A stretch of DNA of 64,000 nt from Mesobacillus sp. AQ2 (GCF_030122805.1 NZ_CP126080.1:3167001-3231000), one strand, 5' to 3'; shown: positions 18,339-27,439, counted from the first letter of the stretch. Translations and numbers: made by a program. The notes: a model not told the origin generated them from the letters alone.

Positions 18339-18863
18339 TTACAAGGGTTTCCAGAGTCTCGCTTTTTCCTCTATCTCCAATACAGTTGGAGACTTTGCAG
18401 CAATATAGGATTCAATCTCATATTCATATTGACGGGCTGCTTCTTCCTTCACACTTGCGTACCTGGCTGCTTCTTCTGGATGGGACCTCAAGTAATCACG
18501 GAAAACTAAATGCCTGTATAGTTGATGGCTGCCTTTTTCAAACGCATGCAGATGCACTTTTCGAATCCCTTTTTCATCACATTTTTGAAAATATCGCCGG
18601 CCTGGAATGCCATTTTCTCCCCGGGCATCGTATCCGGCAGTCTCAAGTGCAGGGGTGGCCTTTTCTACTGATTCGAGGCTTTCTGCAGCTAGCATGATGT
18701 CAATGATTGGCTTGGCGCTCAGCCCGGGGACAGAGGTACTGCCAATATGGTGGATTTCAGCCTCTGTCTGGTTAAAAACTTCGGCAATCAGGTTTTTCTC
18801 TTTCTCAAAAAGAGTTTTCCATTCGGCACGATACGGGACAACTTCTACCCTTCGTTTTTTCAT
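18339..18863 (-). CDS. GrpB/UPF0157 family nucleotidyltransferase-like protein
   Basis: A 174-residue protein with the GrpB signature EIHHIGSTSVPGLSAKPIID near residue 37-56 and HLHAFEKGS later. The fold belongs to the nucleotidyltransferase superfamily; the function is unknown. Its ATG at 18863 overlaps the yqkE stop (ATGA), so translation is coupled and it probably shares the yqkE transcript. Confidence 0.88.
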   Translation of the reverse strand: MKKRRVEVVPYRAEWKTLFEKEKNLIAEVFNQTEAEIHHIGSTSVPGLSAKPIIDIMLAAESLESVEKATPALETAGYDARGENGIPGRRYFQKCDEKGIRKVHLHAFEKGSHQLYRHLVFRDYLRSHPEEAARYASVKEEAARQYEYEIESYIAAKSPTVLEIEEKARLWKPL

Positions 18864-19108
18864 TTGAACTTTTTCCAATCTATATCACTTTCGGAAAGCA
18901 GTTCTTCAAAGGACTTGTTCTTCTCTTTTAACCGTTGTTCTTCTTTTTTCCGCTGCAAGTCGGCCTGCTTTTTCTTTTCTTCTTCTTCTTTCAGCTCTTG
19001 CTGCTGAGCTTTTAGTTTTTGCATGATATCCTGATTCAGCAGGTCACCTAATGTTGCCGGTTTCTCGTCTTTTTTTACTGGCTGCTGGCGTTTTTGTTTT
19101 TTCTTCAT
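18860..19108 (-). CDS. yqkE: YqkE family (DUF3886) protein
   Basis: An 82-residue, very charged protein, mostly one predicted coiled coil (residues 27-65, rich in K, E and Q). It starts MKKKQKRQQPVKK and ends SDIDWKKFK, typical of YqkE. GGGGGA lies about 7 nt before the ATG at 19108. Function unknown. The GrpB-like gene overlaps its stop codon. Confidence 0.85.
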   Translation of the reverse strand: MKKKQKRQQPVKKDEKPATLGDLLNQDIMQKLKAQQQELKEEEEKKKQADLQRKKEEQRLKEKNKSFEELLSESDIDWKKFK

Positions 19109-19214
19109 GATTGATCCCCCGGTTCTATGCATTTACTGAGTTCGGCTCATTTGGCAAAGCCGTTTTGTTAAAAGATTATACCACCGGAAGCTCATTTTTG
19201 AAATCAGCTGCCGC

Positions 19215-19254
19215 TAATAAAGAAGGAACGCCCCTTTATATTAAAGGGCGTTCC
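19215..19254 (-). terminator. Terminator of scoA-scoB
   Basis: A GGAACGCCC/GGGCGTTCC stem (19225-19233 with 19246-19254) with extra pairing inside lies directly after the scoB stop. The minus-strand T tract (TTCTTTATT) is moderate. Confidence 0.7.
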
Positions 19255-19260
19255 CGATAA

Positions 19261-19929
19261 TCAGTATGCGTCCAGTTTTACCGCATCATCCACCTGCAGT
19301 TCTGGTCCAGTTGATTTAATAACATCCTCCACTGTGTATCCTGTTGCTACCTCAACGAGTTTCAGCCCGAATGGCGTCACATCGATGACCGCCATATCGG
19401 TGATGATGCGGTTCACCACGTTTTTGCCTGTTAACGGCAGGCTGCATTCCTTGAGGATTTTCGCGTCCCCATTTTTGTTGACATGTTCCATGATCACGAT
19501 GATCTTCTGTGCACCGTGGACCAGATCCATGGCGCCTCCCATTCCCTTGATCATCTTCCCTGGAATCATCCAGTTCGCGAGGTCACCAGCTTCAGAGACT
19601 TCCATGCCGCCAAGGATGGCAATATTGATGTGTCCTCCGCGAATCATTGCAAAGGACTCGGCAGAATCAAAATAAGCTGATCCCGGAATGGCGGTGACCG
19701 TTTCCTTCCCCGCGTTGATCAGATCGGGATCAACGTTTTCTTCTGACGGGTAAGGCCCGATTCCAAGCAGTCCGTTTTCGGACTGGAGGACAACCTGTTT
19801 ATCGTCAGAAATGAAATTTGCCACCAGTGTCGGCATCCCAATCCCGAGGTTTACGTAAAAACCATTCTCAATTTCTTTTTCAGCCCGGCGCGCGATTTTT
19901 TCCCGGACATTCCCTTTATTTTTAATCAT
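19261..19929 (-). CDS. scoB: 3-oxoacid CoA-transferase subunit B
   Basis: Beta subunit (222 residues) of a succinyl-CoA:acetoacetate-type CoA transferase that activates acetoacetate. The catalytic glutamate lies in the motif [12 protein letters not shown] near residue 51. GAAAGGAG precedes the ATG at 19929. It follows scoA by 29 nt. Together with thiolase and HMG-CoA lyase next door it completes ketone-body and leucine breakdown. Confidence 0.95.
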   Translation of the reverse strand: MIKNKGNVREKIARRAEKEIENGFYVNLGIGMPTLVANFISDDKQVVLQSENGLLGIGPYPSEENVDPDLINAGKETVTAIPGSAYFDSAESFAMIRGGHINIAILGGMEVSEAGDLANWMIPGKMIKGMGGAMDLVHGAQKIIVIMEHVNKNGDAKILKECSLPLTGKNVVNRIITDMAVIDVTPFGLKLVEVATGYTVEDVIKSTGPELQVDDAVKLDAY

Positions 19930-19958
19930 TTGCCTTCTCCTTTCATGATCAGCCAGTG

Positions 19959-20648
19959 TTAACTTCTCACTGTCAGCCTTTCAATCCTTTTCTCCTGATT
20001 GCCCTCAATCAGTGTCTGGACATAAATGCTTGGAGTATGGATACTGTTCGGGTCCAATTCGCCCACTTCATACATGTTCTCTACCTCGGCAATCGTGACT
20101 CTGCCGGCTGCAGCGATCATCGGATTGAAGTTCCTTGCCGTTTTATGGTAGACGAGGTTGCCCATTTTATCCCCTTTCCAGGCACGGACAATGCTGAAAT
20201 CGGCTGTCAGCGCTTCTTCAAGGAGGTATTCCTTGCCATTGAACATGCGGGTTTCTTTTCCTTCAGCTATTGGCGTCCCTACTCCAGCTGGCGTATAGAA
20301 TGCCGGGATACCGGCACCGCCGGCCCTGATTTTCTCGGCAAGCGTGCCCTGTGGGATTAATTCAACTTCGATTTCGCCAGACAGCACCTGACGCTCGAAC
20401 TCTTTGTTTTCTCCAACATATGAACCTACCATCTTTTTGATCTGCTTATTTTTAAGCAGCAGTCCAAGGCCCCAATCATCGACGCCGCAGTTATTCGAAA
20501 TGACGGTCAGGTCTTTTACTCCTTTTTCAACAAGCGCGAGGATTGCATTTTCAGGAATCCCGCAGAGCCCGAAGCCGCCAACCATCACGGTTGCTCCATC
20601 ATGGATATCCGCTACGGCGTCTTGAAAGGATGTGCAAATTCTTTTCAT
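19959..20648 (-). CDS. scoA: 3-oxoacid CoA-transferase subunit A
   Basis: Alpha subunit (229 residues) with the family N-terminal glycine-rich motif [14 protein letters not shown] and the [16 protein letters not shown] segment. AAAGGGGG precedes the ATG at 20648. It sits 70 nt downstream of the thiolase gene in the same direction, so thiolase-scoA-scoB is probably one transcript. Confidence 0.95.
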   Translation of the reverse strand: MKRICTSFQDAVADIHDGATVMVGGFGLCGIPENAILALVEKGVKDLTVISNNCGVDDWGLGLLLKNKQIKKMVGSYVGENKEFERQVLSGEIEVELIPQGTLAEKIRAGGAGIPAFYTPAGVGTPIAEGKETRMFNGKEYLLEEALTADFSIVRAWKGDKMGNLVYHKTARNFNPMIAAAGRVTIAEVENMYEVGELDPNSIHTPSIYVQTLIEGNQEKRIERLTVRS

Positions 20649-20730
20649 CGTTCTTCCCCCTTTTGACTATGTTCGCACCGGCACTATTGTCTTGCCGGAA
20701 TGACTATTAATCTTTTAAAAAGTGATCGAA

Positions 20731-21918
20731 TCAGACGAGTTCCACTATGGTGGCGACACCCTGACCGCCACCAATGCATAGTGTCGCAAGGCCTGTCTTT
20801 GCCTGTCTGCGTTTCATTTCATGAATCAGCGTAACAAGGATCCTTGCGCCGCTTGCTCCGATTGGATGGCCCAAAGCAATCGCGCCGCCATTGACATTCA
20901 AAATGTCCTTATTGAAATTCAATTCGCGGTCAACAGCAAGAGACTGGGCAGCGAACGCTTCATTCGCTTCGATCAGCTCCATCTGGTCCATTGTCATGCC
21001 CGATTTCTTCAATGCTTTCTTTACCGCGTCAACCGGACCGATCCCCATGATGCTTGGGTCGACACCGGCGCTTGCGTTTCCTTTAATCACCACAAGCGGT
21101 TTAAGTCCAAGTTCATCCGCCTTTGCCCGGCTCATGACAACCAGAGCAGCAGCTCCATCATTGATTCCTGACGCGTTACCTGCTGTTACGCTGCCATCCT
21201 TTTTGAATGCAGGACGCAGTCCGCCAAGCTTTTCGGCTGTTGTCCCCTTTTTCGGATACTCATCTGTGTCAAATACAAGTGGATCGCCTTTCCGCTGCGG
21301 GATTTCAATCGGGACAATCTCGTCCTTGAATTTGCCTTCCTCAATGGCTTTGGCTGCCTTTTCCTGGCTGGATGCTGCGAACTCATCCTGTTCTTCACGG
21401 CCAATTTCATATTTTGCGCATAGGTTCTCAGCCGTAACCCCCATATGGTAGTCATTGAAAGCACATGTGAGTCCGTCGGAAGTCATGCTGTCCACAAGCT
21501 TCTGGTCACCCATCTTGAACCCATCCCGAGCATTTTTCAGTAAATAAGGCGCCTGGCTCATATTCTCCATCCCGCCGGCTACGACAACTTCAGCATCTCC
21601 GGCGATAATCGCCTGTGCAGCCAGATGGACAGCCTTCAGGCCTGATCCACAAACTTTATTGATGGTCATGGAGGAAGCGCTTTCAGGAATGCCCGCCTTA
21701 ATGGCTGCCTGTCTCGCAGGATTTTGCCCAAGTCCAGCCTGGAGCACATTGCCCATGATGATTTCATCTACCTGTTCCGGTTTGACTCCTGCCTGCTTCA
21801 ATGCGTCTTTGATGACCGCAGCTCCCAGCTCCGGAGCGGAGATATTTTTCAAGCTTCCATTAAAGCTGCCAATTGCTGTTCTTACTGCAGATACGATTAC
21901 TGCTTCAGTCTTGCTCAA
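20731..21918 (-). CDS. Acetyl-CoA C-acetyltransferase (thiolase)
   Basis: A thiolase II of about 395 residues that splits acetoacetyl-CoA into two acetyl-CoA. The acylated Cys is in [13 protein letters not shown] (about residue 88), with the His motif [17 protein letters not shown] and the second Cys in LCIGGGQG near the C terminus. The start is uncertain: a GTG at 21927 abuts its own AAAGG, so I prefer the TTG at 21918 9 nt after it. A palindromic operator candidate lies about 45 nt upstream. Confidence 0.93.
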   Translation of the reverse strand: MSKTEAVIVSAVRTAIGSFNGSLKNISAPELGAAVIKDALKQAGVKPEQVDEIIMGNVLQAGLGQNPARQAAIKAGIPESASSMTINKVCGSGLKAVHLAAQAIIAGDAEVVVAGGMENMSQAPYLLKNARDGFKMGDQKLVDSMTSDGLTCAFNDYHMGVTAENLCAKYEIGREEQDEFAASSQEKAAKAIEEGKFKDEIVPIEIPQRKGDPLVFDTDEYPKKGTTAEKLGGLRPAFKKDGSVTAGNASGINDGAAALVVMSRAKADELGLKPLVVIKGNASAGVDPSIMGIGPVDAVKKALKKSGMTMDQMELIEANEAFAAQSLAVDRELNFNKDILNVNGGAIALGHPIGASGARILVTLIHEMKRRQAKTGLATLCIGGGQGVATIVELV

Positions 21919-21964
21919 AGTGCTCACCCTTTCTCAGATCTTCACATTTTAATTACTTCGATTG

Positions 21965-21979
21965 ATTTGAATCAAATCC
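21965..21979. promoter_or_regulatory. Perfect 15-nt palindrome, operator candidate
   Basis: GATTTGA-A-TCAAATC lies in the divergent region between thiolase and HMG-CoA lyase. It overlaps a weak minus-strand promoter candidate (TTGATT, 18 nt, TAAAAT). No regulator is assigned. Confidence 0.45.
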
Positions 21980-22009
21980 CTTTTATTTTATCAAAATTTT
22001 ATTTATTCT

Positions 22010-22038
22010 TGCATTTTTAAAAATATTCTATTTACAAT
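22010..22038 (+). promoter_or_regulatory. Sigma-A promoter of the HMG-CoA lyase gene
   Basis: TTGCAT (22010-22015), 17 nt, then TACAAT (22033-22038), 30 nt before the start codon. Confidence 0.6.
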
Positions 22039-22067
22039 GAAGATATCTTAAGAGGAGGGTATGTCGA

Positions 22068-22970
22068 ATGCTGCAGCTTCCCAAGAAGGTAAAAATTATT
22101 GAAGTCGGCCCAAGAGACGGGCTGCAAAATGAGAAGAATTTCGTTCCAACTGAAGTTAAAAAAGTGTTTATCAGTTCCTTGAAGGATGCCGGAATCAAAG
22201 AAATGGAGCTTACATCCTTCGTATCTCCCAAATGGGTACCGCAAATGGGGGATGCGGCGGAGATTGTCGCAGATTGCCTTGATGAAACTACCCGGAATAT
22301 TGTGCTCGCTCCAAACAAAAAGGGAATTGAACGTGTTTATATGACGGACTGCAAAGCGGTTGCTGTGTTCGTCGGTGTCAGCAATACTTTTAATCAAAAG
22401 AATATCAACAAAACAACGGCCGAAAGCCTTGCGGAAGTACTGCCGCTGATTTCGGAGCTGAAGGCAAAGGATTATTTTGTACGCGCCTGTATCTCTACCG
22501 CCTTTTATTGTCCATATGAAGGCAAGATTGCTGAAGAAGAAGTTCTCGCACTGTGCGGCGAATTTGTTAAAGCTGGAGTGGATGAACTGAGTGTTGCCGA
22601 CACGATTGGCATGGCGGCTCCCCACGAGTCTTATTCTTTATTTTCCAAATTGATTGATGTGTATCCAGATGTGCTCATGACCGCGCATTTCCATGATACA
22701 AGGAAACTCGCGCTGTCCAATATCCTGGCCGCACTTCAGGCTGGTGTCACTCGTTTTGATACGTCTGCCGGGGGACTTGGCGGCTGTCCGTTCGCTCCTG
22801 GCGCTGCCGGAAATGCTGCGACGGAAGATGTTGTCTATATGCTTCAAAGGATGGGCATCCAAACCGGTGTTGATCTTGATAAACTCACCCAGGCAATAGA
22901 AGTCATTCAGCCTCATATCTCGAGGCCGATCGAAAGCAGTTATTTCAAGCTCAATTCCGTCAATGTTTAA
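22068..22970 (+). CDS. yngG: Hydroxymethylglutaryl-CoA lyase
   Basis: Cleaves HMG-CoA to acetoacetate and acetyl-CoA, the last reaction of leucine breakdown. The 300-residue DRE-TIM protein has EVGPRDGLQNE at the N terminus, the HFHDTR metal-binding motif near residue 206, and the catalytic GGLGGCPFAPGAAGN loop. AGAGGAGG precedes the ATG at 22068. It is divergent from thiolase-scoAB, which use its product. Confidence 0.93.
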   Translation: MLQLPKKVKIIEVGPRDGLQNEKNFVPTEVKKVFISSLKDAGIKEMELTSFVSPKWVPQMGDAAEIVADCLDETTRNIVLAPNKKGIERVYMTDCKAVAVFVGVSNTFNQKNINKTTAESLAEVLPLISELKAKDYFVRACISTAFYCPYEGKIAEEEVLALCGEFVKAGVDELSVADTIGMAAPHESYSLFSKLIDVYPDVLMTAHFHDTRKLALSNILAALQAGVTRFDTSAGGLGGCPFAPGAAGNAATEDVVYMLQRMGIQTGVDLDKLTQAIEVIQPHISRPIESSYFKLNSVNV

Positions 22971-22977
22971 CTTTTTT

Positions 22978-23007
22978 GCATAAGCTCCTGTTCCTGAATC
23001 CATCTTA
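22978..23007 (+). promoter_or_regulatory. Sigma-G-type promoter
   Basis: GCATA (22978-22982) matches GHATR, and CATCTTA (23001-23007) matches CATNHTA with an 18-nt spacer; every fixed position fits. It lies 36 nt before a small gene. Confidence 0.65.
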
Positions 23008-23043
23008 TTAGATGAAGTCATTTTGATGAAGGGAGCCTTTAAC

Positions 23044-23175
23044 ATGAGCCAAAAACGTGACAAGGGTTACAGCCAGCAAGGCAAACCAAATGCTGACACA
23101 GTCAAGCAGCAAATTGCTGCTGAGGATCTCGAAAAAGCCATCCATCCTACAAAGGGACAAAATTCCCAGCAATAA
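23044..23175 (+). CDS. Small hydrophilic protein, probably forespore-expressed
   Basis: A 43-residue protein (MSQKRDKGYSQQGKPNADTV to the end HPTKGQNSQQ) with no hydrophobic segment, no Cys and many Gln, Lys and Asp. The ATG has AAGGGAG 9 nt upstream, and a strong terminator follows 24 nt after the stop, so it is a complete transcription unit. The consensus sigma-G promoter suggests a forespore product of the small acid-soluble type. I do not recognise its family. Confidence 0.7.
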   Translation: MSQKRDKGYSQQGKPNADTVKQQIAAEDLEKAIHPTKGQNSQQ

Positions 23176-23198
23176 GCGTAATTAATAAGATTTTTCTG

Positions 23199-23222
23199 AC
23201 CGCCCTGGCCGGCGGTTTTTTC
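23199..23222 (+). terminator. Terminator of the small sigma-G gene
   Basis: ACCGCC/GGCGGT stem (23199-23204 with 23211-23216), 6-nt loop, then TTTTTTC. Confidence 0.85.
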
Positions 23223-23346
23223 ATGTTTGCATTTCACATATAATGGTAAAATAAAGAAGTGTTCCTTTTAAAGTCGAAACGACAGGAATGCCTGCCTTTA
23301 TCGGCATTGGTTCATCTGGGAATATCCGTAAATCGGAGGGGTTAGC

Positions 23347-24282
23347 ATGAAGAAGGCGTTCCGTGTGTTATTTTCATTTTTACTGTTACTTGCCTCACTT
23401 GGCGTATTCATATCAAATAAAGTCATGTTTTTAAAAAAGAAGGATGACGAGGAGATTTTCAACCGGGAAACGGAGGCCGGCCATTTGGTGCCTGACGAGT
23501 ACGATGCCCTGCCAAAAAGGGAAGTTACCATCCCTTCATCCTTTGGCTATGCATTGAAGGCTGTCCTTGTTGAACCGAATGACACAAACCGTTATATTAT
23601 CATTGCCCACGGTGTTACCCAGAGCAAGACGAATTCCGTAAAATATATGAATTTGTTCCTGAACAGAGGCTTCAACGCGGTTATTTACGACCACCGCCGC
23701 CACGGTGAATCCGGCGGAAAAACCACAAGCTATGGCTATTACGAGAAATTCGACCTACAATCGGTGGTAAACTGGCTAAGAAAAGAAAAAGGACCGGACC
23801 TCCTGCTTGGCATTCATGGAGAATCCATGGGTGCTGCGACCTTGCTTCTGTATGCCGGGATGCTTGAGGATGGTGCCGATTTCTATGTAGCTGATTGCCC
23901 ATTTTCCGACTTCAGCGAACAGCTCGCCTACCGCATCAAGGAAGAAGTCAAGCTGCTGCCGCCAAAACTATTGCTGCCGGTTGCCAATCTGTTTGTCCGC
24001 ATCCGTGATAAATACTCCTTGAGTGAGGTATCGCCGATTGCGGTTATCGAAAATATCAAGAACCCGATCCTGTTCATCCACAGCCGCATGGACGATTTCA
24101 TTCTGCCATCCATGACCGAGGCTTTGTTTGAACAGAAACAAGGACCAAAGAAGCTGTTCATGGCCGAAAACGGCCTCCATGCCCAATCCTACAGTCAAAA
24201 TCGGGACCAATACGAAAAGGTACTCGATGAATTCCTTGAGGAATACGTCTTTGCGGGTGATGGAATTGTTGCTGCGGACTGA
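23347..24282 (+). CDS. yqkD: Alpha/beta hydrolase YqkD
   Basis: A 311-residue alpha/beta hydrolase with an N-terminal signal anchor (residues 4-24). The nucleophile elbow is GIHGESMGAA, the acid is likely in HSRMDDFI and the His in NGLHAQSY; an oxyanion-hole region IIAHGVTQ and YDHRRHGESGG are also visible. CGGAGGGG precedes the ATG. Substrate unknown. It probably acts outside the membrane. Confidence 0.88.
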   Translation: MKKAFRVLFSFLLLLASLGVFISNKVMFLKKKDDEEIFNRETEAGHLVPDEYDALPKREVTIPSSFGYALKAVLVEPNDTNRYIIIAHGVTQSKTNSVKYMNLFLNRGFNAVIYDHRRHGESGGKTTSYGYYEKFDLQSVVNWLRKEKGPDLLLGIHGESMGAATLLLYAGMLEDGADFYVADCPFSDFSEQLAYRIKEEVKLLPPKLLLPVANLFVRIRDKYSLSEVSPIAVIENIKNPILFIHSRMDDFILPSMTEALFEQKQGPKKLFMAENGLHAQSYSQNRDQYEKVLDEFLEEYVFAGDGIVAAD

Positions 24283-24299
24283 TAACATGATATAACTCG

Positions 24300-24412
24300 C
24301 CTGTCTCGGACACTTTTGTTCGTTTTCGGGTTCTGTATGTCCGATAGCTCTGTTCTATCGGACATCTTTCTATCGGACACTTTTCTCTCGTTCCGGCTTC
24401 CGTTTTGCCGAT
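24300..24412. repeat. 52-nt-period inverted repeat element (array B), two to three copies
   Basis: CGGACA motifs start at 24307 and 24359, 52 nt apart, with a truncated third at 24374. Between units lies a perfect 11-bp inverted repeat with 7-nt loop (ATGTCCGATAG and CTATCGGACAT). T-rich tracts follow the GGACA arms. It lies between the convergent yqkD and lipoprotein genes. The layout is that of arrays A, C and D. Confidence 0.8.
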
Positions 24413-24446
24413 AAAAAAAGACTGGCTCAACTGGAGCCAATCTTTT
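24411..24446 (-). terminator. Terminator of the lipoprotein gene
   Basis: GACTGGCTC and GAGCCAATC arms (one mismatch) with 5-nt loop; on the minus strand CTTTTTTTAT follows. Confidence 0.75.
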
Positions 24447-24990
24447 ACTGCTTTTCTCCCTGGCGGTCGATTTCTTTGCCTTCAGCGTTCAATGCCCTGA
24501 CTTCTTTATAGTCGCCAATGGCGTAATAGTAGCGTTCGTTTTCTTTTTCAACGATTTCTATTTTGGTGAATTTGCCATCTGGTCCTGCAGCTTCAATTGC
24601 TTTGATATCCGGATTCAATACTTTCCCGAAAATAACCGGAATTTTTACATCCAAATTGCCATCTTCTTTAAAAACCGTGAAGGCATCGACATACAGGAGC
24701 ATGAAATCATTTTTATAATAAGTCCAGTGGTTGTGCCCTGCATTTTCCCAGCCTTCTTTTTCGCTGCCCTTGATATAGGCGACGGCCAGCGCATCGAATG
24801 TTTTTGAGCCCTCTTTTTGTTCTGTTGTGTAAAAGAGGAGCCAGCCATCCTCCACTTCTTCTTTGTGGATGATTTGTTTGATGTTGAACGGAATATCGTT
24901 TTCGATTGCTTCTCCTGCAGTTTTATAAGCACACGCTGACAGTACAAACGTGCAGATCATGATCATGGCTGCTTTCCACAATCTCCTCAT
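24445..24990 (-). CDS. Hypothetical lipoprotein
   Basis: A 181-residue protein with a basic N terminus, hydrophobic stretch and lipobox LSAC (Cys at about residue 20), so it should be anchored to the outer face of the membrane. The rest is soluble and rich in Lys and Glu, with several Trp and Tyr. The ATG at 24990 has GGGGAG upstream. It occupies the yqkC position of B. subtilis but I cannot assign a family. Confidence 0.75.
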   Translation of the reverse strand: MRRLWKAAMIMICTFVLSACAYKTAGEAIENDIPFNIKQIIHKEEVEDGWLLFYTTEQKEGSKTFDALAVAYIKGSEKEGWENAGHNHWTYYKNDFMLLYVDAFTVFKEDGNLDVKIPVIFGKVLNPDIKAIEAAGPDGKFTKIEIVEKENERYYYAIGDYKEVRALNAEGKEIDRQGEKQ

Positions 24991-25075
24991 CTCTCTCCCC
25001 TGCCTTTGCACCAAACTTCTATGTAATTCTACAACTCTCTCTCTATTTTACCCTTTTTTTCAATTTTTTGTAAAC

Positions 25076-25405
25076 TTATAGTTTTGTTTTATCGTAAAAA
25101 CTCATTCTTGGATTCAGATACTCGTTCGGGCTTTTCAACTGGAAGCATCCGTTGGTTTCTTTGAAGTCCAGCGTCATTTCCTCAGCAAAGAAGACTTCCT
25201 TCGCTTTTTCGATATAGATGGGGATACCTCCTGTTTCTATTCGGTGCTCTTCCCCTTCTTTTTCACTTTCAAACCAGAGGGCAGCCACGCCATTCACTGC
25301 ACAGCCGCATCCGTCTATATCGTATTTTAATTTCACATACCCTTTTTTGTCTGCGATTTTTTCGCTCAGTTTATTTGATGCTGCTTCGGTGATTTTCAAT
25401 TTCAT
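25076..25405 (-). CDS. yqkB: HesB/IscA-like protein YqkB
   Basis: A 109-residue protein of the YqkB group of A-type iron-sulfur biogenesis domains (MKLKITEAASNKLSEKI). Two cysteines in DGCGCAVNG and one in NGCFQLKSP are in place of the usual Cys trio of IscA. AAAGGGAG lies before the ATG at 25405; the frame extends further upstream without support. Role in metal or cluster handling is inferred only from the fold. Confidence 0.8.
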   Translation of the reverse strand: MKLKITEAASNKLSEKIADKKGYVKLKYDIDGCGCAVNGVAALWFESEKEGEEHRIETGGIPIYIEKAKEVFFAEEMTLDFKETNGCFQLKSPNEYLNPRMSFYDKTKL

Positions 25406-25550
25406 GATTGCACTCCCTTTCCGAGTTTTCATTTTACCATACAGGTGACTTTTTTACGTTTCACAGCCCTTATGTGAAAATGTCTTGCAATTTTCCTGTT
25501 TAACTTTTAGTATCAAAGATAATTCTGACAACTTGAAAGGGGTGCTTTTT

Positions 25551-25766
25551 TTGTCAAAAGTGACAATTAAGGTGAATGATAATGGATCTTTAAGGATTTC
25601 CGGCGATGTAGAGCTGCTGGATGGAGCCGGCAATAAGTATGAGACAAAGCCGGCGTTCTCGCTTTGCCGCTGCGGTATGAGCAAAAATATGCCGTTCTGC
25701 GATGCTTCTCATAAAGGGAAATTCGAGTCGGCTGTGCGCGCGCCGCAAGCTGAAGAAACGGAATAA
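25551..25766 (+). CDS. CDGSH-type iron-sulfur protein
   Basis: A 71-residue protein with one CDGSH zinc-finger-like motif, CRCGMSKNMPFCDASHK (three Cys and one His), which binds a redox-active 2Fe-2S cluster. The start is a TTG at 25551 (MSKVTIKVND) about 8 nt after GAAAGGGGTG; the frame is open further upstream but shows no ribosome binding site. It is convergent with yqjX. Confidence 0.85.
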   Translation: MSKVTIKVNDNGSLRISGDVELLDGAGNKYETKPAFSLCRCGMSKNMPFCDASHKGKFESAVRAPQAEETE

Positions 25767-25819
25767 TGTACTGAGGGCAATGGACATCCATTGCTCTTTT
25801 TTGTGGGGTGGGTCGCTGG

Positions 25820-26158
25820 CTACCATTCATCTGCAAGCCTGACATCCGCAATTGCCGAGATTCCAATGCGATGAATCTCCTCAAAACGATCGATAATATG
25901 GAGTTTCTGTCCAAGCTCGTTCCAATAATGGATTTTCCCGATCACCAGTTCATACTTGCGGTGGCGTAAATAAGTGATGCTGACGGGCCGGTTATATTCC
26001 ATCGCTTCGAGAATCGTTTCATTCAATTGTTCAAGCTGCTGCTCATCCAGCTGCTTCTCTTTTTCATATTGATCTTCCTGTGCCCAGTCACGGAGCATTT
26101 TCACATGTTCAGGCAGCATCATCGATGTCCACTTGATTCTTCCGCGGTCACGTATCAT
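25820..26158 (-). CDS. yqjX: YolD-like family protein
   Basis: A 112-residue YolD-like protein beginning MIRDRGRIKWTSMMLPEHV. Such proteins are usually encoded beside Y-family DNA polymerases and are thought to be accessory factors. Here it follows yqjW by 21 nt, as in B. subtilis, so both should be induced together by DNA damage. Confidence 0.88.
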   Translation of the reverse strand: MIRDRGRIKWTSMMLPEHVKMLRDWAQEDQYEKEKQLDEQQLEQLNETILEAMEYNRPVSITYLRHRKYELVIGKIHYWNELGQKLHIIDRFEEIHRIGISAIADVRLADEW

Positions 26159-26179
26159 CTTTTCTCCTCCTTCACATTA

Positions 26180-27439
26180 TCAGCCCTTATGTCCGCCAAC
26201 GAGTGCAGCCCGGTGCCTTGCTGTTCCGGCTGCCGTATAGGAAACCGCCCTCAGGAGAGCCGTGGATCCATAACGGCTGCGGATCCGGTCCATCGCATAG
26301 CCGAGTTCTTTCTTTTTCCAGCCATTCTTCTCGAATAAGTCGAGCTGGAACTCACTGTCCGTAACGAGATTCCCAATCGATATCGAAATGCTCCTCACCG
26401 TTTTTCCAACGTAGTTCTCTGCAAAAAGTTCAAGGCAGACACGATACACGTCCATTGTAATATTGGTCGGCTCCTCAATCGTCCTTGACCGGTGGAAGCC
26501 GCCGCCAAATTCATCCTGGCTGTAGCCGACCCCGAAGCTGATTGTCCGGCCTGCTTTTCCATGGCTTCTGGCCCTGCGTGCGACTTCTTCACACATTTCG
26601 AGGATGACATGCTTGATTTCTTCCTCTTCTTTGTAATCCCGAAGCAGGATTTGGCTTTTCCCGAAGCTGATCTGCCCTTCCATGATCGGAGCGCCAATAT
26701 CGGAAAAATCGATTCCCCATGCATGCCAGTACATCTGGTTGCCCATGATGCCGAATTTTTTCTCCAGGATTTCAAGGTCATAACGGGCGAGCTGGCCGAC
26801 TGTGAAAATCCCCATGCTGTTTAGTGTTTTTTCGACGCGGCGGCCAATTCCCCACATATCCCTCAGCGGTGAGACATTCCACAGCTTTGTCTGGACATCA
26901 TCATAGGTCCATTCAGCAATCCCTTTGTGCTTGGCATCAAGGTCAAGGCATAATTTCGACATCAGCATATTCGGGCCGATCCCGACTGCGCACGGAAGCT
27001 GGAACTCGCGCTCGATATCATCTTTGATTTTTTTTGCGATGGAAGCAGCGTCACCCCAAAGCTTAGAAGCACCGTCCACTTTTATGAAGCTTTCATCGAC
27101 ACTGTAGGTATGGATCGCTTCCTTTGGGACATAGCGATTGAATACGCGGGAGATTTCAGTGGAGATTCGCAGGTATGTTGACATTTGCGGATCAACGACG
27201 ACAATTCGTGGATCGTCGGGAATTTCAAACTTGCGTGATCCGGTCTTGATGCCAAACTCCTTTTTCAAACGAGGTGAGGCTGCGAGGACGACACTCCCGG
27301 GACGATCGAGATTCCCGACGACAGCCAGGTAACAATCAAGAGGATCAAGGCCGAGCATCACGGCAGAACAGCTCGCATAGAAGCTTTTCATATCCACACA
27401 TAAAATTTTGTTTTGCGGCATTTCGCTGTAATCGACCAT
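26180..27439 (-). CDS. yqjW: Y-family DNA polymerase YqjW (PolY2/UvrX type)
   Basis: A 419-residue error-prone translesion polymerase. Catalytic acidic residues lie in CVDMKSFYASC and YSVDESFIKV; a helix-hairpin-helix follows (RDMWGIGRRVEKTLNSMGI). A likely beta-clamp motif, FQLDLFEKN, is near residue 370. The ATG at 27439 has GAAAGGAGAGG upstream. Two LexA boxes flank its promoter, and yqjX is downstream. Confidence 0.95.
   Translation of the reverse strand: MVDYSEMPQNKILCVDMKSFYASCSAVMLGLDPLDCYLAVVGNLDRPGSVVLAASPRLKKEFGIKTGSRKFEIPDDPRIVVVDPQMSTYLRISTEISRVFNRYVPKEAIHTYSVDESFIKVDGASKLWGDAASIAKKIKDDIEREFQLPCAVGIGPNMLMSKLCLDLDAKHKGIAEWTYDDVQTKLWNVSPLRDMWGIGRRVEKTLNSMGIFTVGQLARYDLEILEKKFGIMGNQMYWHAWGIDFSDIGAPIMEGQISFGKSQILLRDYKEEEEIKHVILEMCEEVARRARSHGKAGRTISFGVGYSQDEFGGGFHRSRTIEEPTNITMDVYRVCLELFAENYVGKTVRSISISIGNLVTDSEFQLDLFEKNGWKKKELGYAMDRIRSRYGSTALLRAVSYTAAGTARHRAALVGGHKG

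Noticed and set aside
22028..22625. Two long minus-strand frames inside the HMG-CoA lyase gene
   Set aside because: Antisense shadows of a well-conserved enzyme.
24158..24440. Minus-strand frames of about 80-90 residues over array B
   Set aside because: They overlap yqkD and the repeat, have low-complexity repeated SDR sequence and lack ribosome binding sites.
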